Made by a program: the position numbers and the translations under genes
Shown here: piece after piece, positions 4,895 through 7,181 of the stretch
Layout: the number at the start of each line of letters is the position of its first letter
Numbering within the stretch: the stretch's first letter is position 1
The notes under the pieces: generated by a model
Seen by the model: the letters and a program-made list of their open reading frames with translations, nothing else
The model's database searches: none
What the model was told of the DNA's origin: nothing
NCBI GenBank assembly: GCA_013694845.1
Contig: JACDBQ010000938.1
Location: forward strand, 1 to 7,181
Length of the DNA: 7,181 bases
Direction: 5' to 3'
Source of the DNA: Acidobacteriota bacterium
GTDB lineage: Bacteria > Acidobacteriota > Vicinamibacteria > Vicinamibacterales > 2-12-FULL-66-21

Positions 4895-7181
4895 ATGATC
4901 CGCACACTGTTCACCGCGACGGCGCTGGCGCTCGCGATCACCGGTTCCGCACTCCAGGCTGCAGCGGCGCAGCGCCCGCAACCTGGCAGCCTTCGCATCG
5001 TGGTCAAGGACCCGAGCGGCGCGGTCGTTCCAGGCGCGGTCGTCCAGGTCAAGGGCACCGAAGAGCGTACTGTCTCGATCGTGCGTTCCGACATTCCCTC
5101 CGATGGGCAGGGCCTGGCCAGGGTCGATGATCTCGTCCCGGGACGTTACGCGATAGAAGTCGCGTTCCCCGGATTCGAGCGGCTGGTGATTCCGGACGTC
5201 CGGGTCCGCAACGGCGAGAACCGCCGCGACGCGGTGCTGGTCATCCAGAAGCTGGACGAGAGCGTTTCGGTCGGCCGGGACAAGGCGACGGTGGCGTCGG
5301 ATCCGAACAACGATCGTTTCAATACCGTGCTCTCGAAGGACCAGATCAACGCGCTGCCCGACGATCCCGACGAGATGGAACGGGTGCTGAAGGAGATGGC
5401 CGGCCCCGGCGCGACGCTGCGGGTCGACGGTTTCCGCGGCGGCAAGCTCCCGCCCAAGTCGCAGATCCGGTCCATCCGCTTCTCGCGCGACATGTACGCC
5501 GCAGAAAATCACGCCGCCGGGATGGTCTTCATCGACATCGTCACGCAGCCTGGCCTCGGCCCGCTTCGCGGCAGCATGGACTTCCTGTTCCGTGACGACT
5601 CGCTGAACGCCCGCAACGCATACGTGACCGAGAAAGGCCCCGAGCAGACGCAACAGTACACCTTCAACATGAGCGGCACCCTGCGCAAGGAGCGGACGTC
5701 CTTTTCGCTCTCGGCTACCGGCACCGCCCTCTACGACTCGGCGAACATCAACGCGTTCGGCCCCGACGGCACCCGTTCGCTGTCGGCCGTTCGTCGTCCG
5801 TCGGACCGGATCAACTTCAACGGCCGGCTCGACCACGCGATCAACACCGCTCACACGCTGCGCGCCAGCCTCCAGTCCAACGGCAACGAGCAGCGGAATC
5901 TCGGCGTTGGCGGGTTCGAGCTCGGTGACCGTTCGTTCTCGCGCACGACCGACGATACGATGCTGCGGCTCTCCGAGAGCGGACCGTGGGCACGGAGCGT
6001 CTTTGGTGAGAGCCGCCTTCAGCTTCGGCGACAGGCGACGACGGCTGATGCGGATGTGGAGGCGCAGGCGGTCCGCGTCCTCGACACATTTACACTCGGC
6101 GGTGCGCAGCAGGCCGGTGGCCGGGAAACGTTGGACCTGGAGTGGGCGACGAATGTCGACTGGACCAGGGGCACACATGCGATCCGCGCCGGCGCGCTGC
6201 TCGAGGCAGGCAGGTACACGAGCGATAACCGCACGAATTATCTCGGCACGTTCACCTTCACGTCGATGGCCGACTACGACGCGCGCAGGCCCGCCAATTA
6301 CACGCAGCGCCTCGGTAATCCGCTGGTCGAGTATTCGCAGGTCCAGGCAGGGCTCTTCCTTCAGGATGACTGGCGCGCGAGGTCCAATCTGACGCTGAGC
6401 GCCGGGGTCAGGCAGGAAGTGCAGTCGCACCTCGACGATCGATTCAACCTGTCGCCACGGGTGGGCTTCACCTGGTCGCCGTTCAAGAACGGGAAGACGA
6501 CCGTCCGCGGCGGTGGAGGCATCTTCTACGACTGGCTGGAATCCGAGACCTACGAGCAGGTCCTCCGTGTCGACGGCACGCGGCAGCAGGACCTGGTGAT
6601 CACCAACCCCGGCTACCCCGATCCCTTCTCTGGTGGCGCATCCCAGCAGGTACTGCCGGCCAGCCGATACGCGCTCGCCGACGGCCTGGTCATGCCGACC
6701 CGCACGATGGGAAATATCGGCCTCAGTCAACAGGTTTCGCCGAAACTGGGCCTCAACGTGAGCTACAGCCGTACCCGGGGCGAAAATCGTTTCCGCGGGC
6801 GCAACCTCAACGCGCCGCTGAACGGCACGCGGCCCGATCCTGCTGTCGGCAACGTCACGCAGGTCGAGTCCACCGCCAACATGCGCGGTGAGACCTTTGT
6901 CGCCGGCATGAACTTCCAGGTGCCCGCGAAGCGGATGATGCTGTTCGCCAACTACGCGTGGCTGAAGCAGGAATCTGACGCGGACGGCGCCTTCAGCGTC
7001 CCCGCCAACAACTACGACCCCGGGAACGAATGGGGGCCAGCCATGGGCGTGCCCCGGCACTCGGTCAGCGGAATGTTCAGCATGCCGCTATTCGCCAACA
7101 TGCGCCTCGCGCTGAATGGCGGCATGCGCAGCGGCACGCCCTACAACATCACGACCGGTCGCGACGACAACGCCGACACGG
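4895..7181 (+). CDS. TonB-dependent receptor with carboxypeptidase-regulatory-like domain (3' truncated)
   Basis: This outer-membrane receptor runs open to the window edge; 762 complete codons are visible without a stop. The signal peptide (1-25, ending QAAAA before QRPQ) is followed by a carboxypeptidase-regulatory-like beta-sandwich at about 33-117, with strand pattern GSLRIVVKDPSGAVVPGAVV and the motif LVPGRYAIEVAFPGFE. ESVSV at 122-126 is a TonB-box-like stretch. A plug-like domain follows (about 140-225), with LRVDGFRGGKLPP, IRSIRFSRDMYAAENH and a strand ending in VFIDIVTQPG. The rest is barrel sequence with many aromatic-rich alternating strands, for example AGLFLQDDWRARSNLTLSAG, LSPRVGFTWSPF and MMLFANYAWLKQESD. 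This is the Oar/SusC-like style common in Acidobacteriota. It takes up or exports an unknown substrate with TonB energy. The C-terminal barrel strands lie outside the window. The LolA-like gene directly upstream is probably in the same transcript. Confidence 0.92.
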   Translation, partial: MIRTLFTATALALAITGSALQAAAAQRPQPGSLRIVVKDPSGAVVPGAVVQVKGTEERTVSIVRSDIPSDGQGLARVDDLVPGRYAIEVAFPGFERLVIPDVRVRNGENRRDAVLVIQKLDESVSVGRDKATVASDPNNDRFNTVLSKDQINALPDDPDEMERVLKEMAGPGATLRVDGFRGGKLPPKSQIRSIRFSRDMYAAENHAAGMVFIDIVTQPGLGPLRGSMDFLFRDDSLNARNAYVTEKGPEQTQQYTFNMSGTLRKERTSFSLSATGTALYDSANINAFGPDGTRSLSAVRRPSDRINFNGRLDHAINTAHTLRASLQSNGNEQRNLGVGGFELGDRSFSRTTDDTMLRLSESGPWARSVFGESRLQLRRQATTADADVEAQAVRVLDTFTLGGAQQAGGRETLDLEWATNVDWTRGTHAIRAGALLEAGRYTSDNRTNYLGTFTFTSMADYDARRPANYTQRLGNPLVEYSQVQAGLFLQDDWRARSNLTLSAGVRQEVQSHLDDRFNLSPRVGFTWSPFKNGKTTVRGGGGIFYDWLESETYEQVLRVDGTRQQDLVITNPGYPDPFSGGASQQVLPASRYALADGLVMPTRTMGNIGLSQQVSPKLGLNVSYSRTRGENRFRGRNLNAPLNGTRPDPAVGNVTQVESTANMRGETFVAGMNFQVPAKRMMLFANYAWLKQESDADGAFSVPANNYDPGNEWGPAMGVPRHSVSGMFSMPLFANMRLALNGGMRSGTPYNITTGRDDNADT

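Noticed and set aside
4835..7060. A 741-residue open frame on the minus strand opposite the TonB-dependent receptor
   Set aside because: It is an antisense shadow of high-GC codon use. The plus strand in the same stretch carries a signal peptide, a regulatory-like domain, a plug and barrel strands, and a good ribosome binding site, while the minus frame shows low-complexity Arg/Val/Ala-rich sequence without any recognised domain.

Overview
The window is high-GC bacterial DNA, and every gene in it is typical of a Gram-negative chromosome. A TonB-dependent receptor with an N-terminal carboxypeptidase-regulatory-like domain, together with a LolA-like exported protein, suggests Acidobacteriota, perhaps class Vicinamibacteria. 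That placement is inferred from gene style and composition and is not proven. No tRNA, rRNA, CRISPR array, insertion sequence or phage gene was seen.

Layout: two divergent operons share an intergenic region of about 258 bp (3616-3873). Leftward on the minus strand are three tightly packed genes: a membrane sensor histidine kinase (1639-3615), an OmpR-family response regulator (962-1642) and a complete amidohydrolase-2-type metal-dependent hydrolase (57-965). Each junction is a 4-base GTGA overlap, so the three genes are probably translationally coupled. The end of the hydrolase gene falls inside one copy of a short repeated, hairpin-forming sequence at the left edge of the window.

Rightward on the plus strand are a secreted LolA/LppX-like protein with a methionine/glycine-rich insert (3874-4881) and, 13 bases later, a TonB-dependent outer-membrane receptor (4895 to beyond the right edge). 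The receptor is open to the end of the window, with 762 complete codons visible.

The most striking non-coding structure lies between the operons. It is an array of 12 exact CACGG pentamers plus one GACGG variant (3710-3850), most of them stepped by about 10 bp, one helical turn, and arranged in higher-order units built on GCCACGGTTCAACACGG. OmpR-type regulators bind tandem direct repeats spaced about one helical turn apart. A working hypothesis is that the regulator encoded next door reads this array to control the outer-membrane operon, its own operon, or both. A dispersed intergenic repeat family with no regulatory role is the main alternative.
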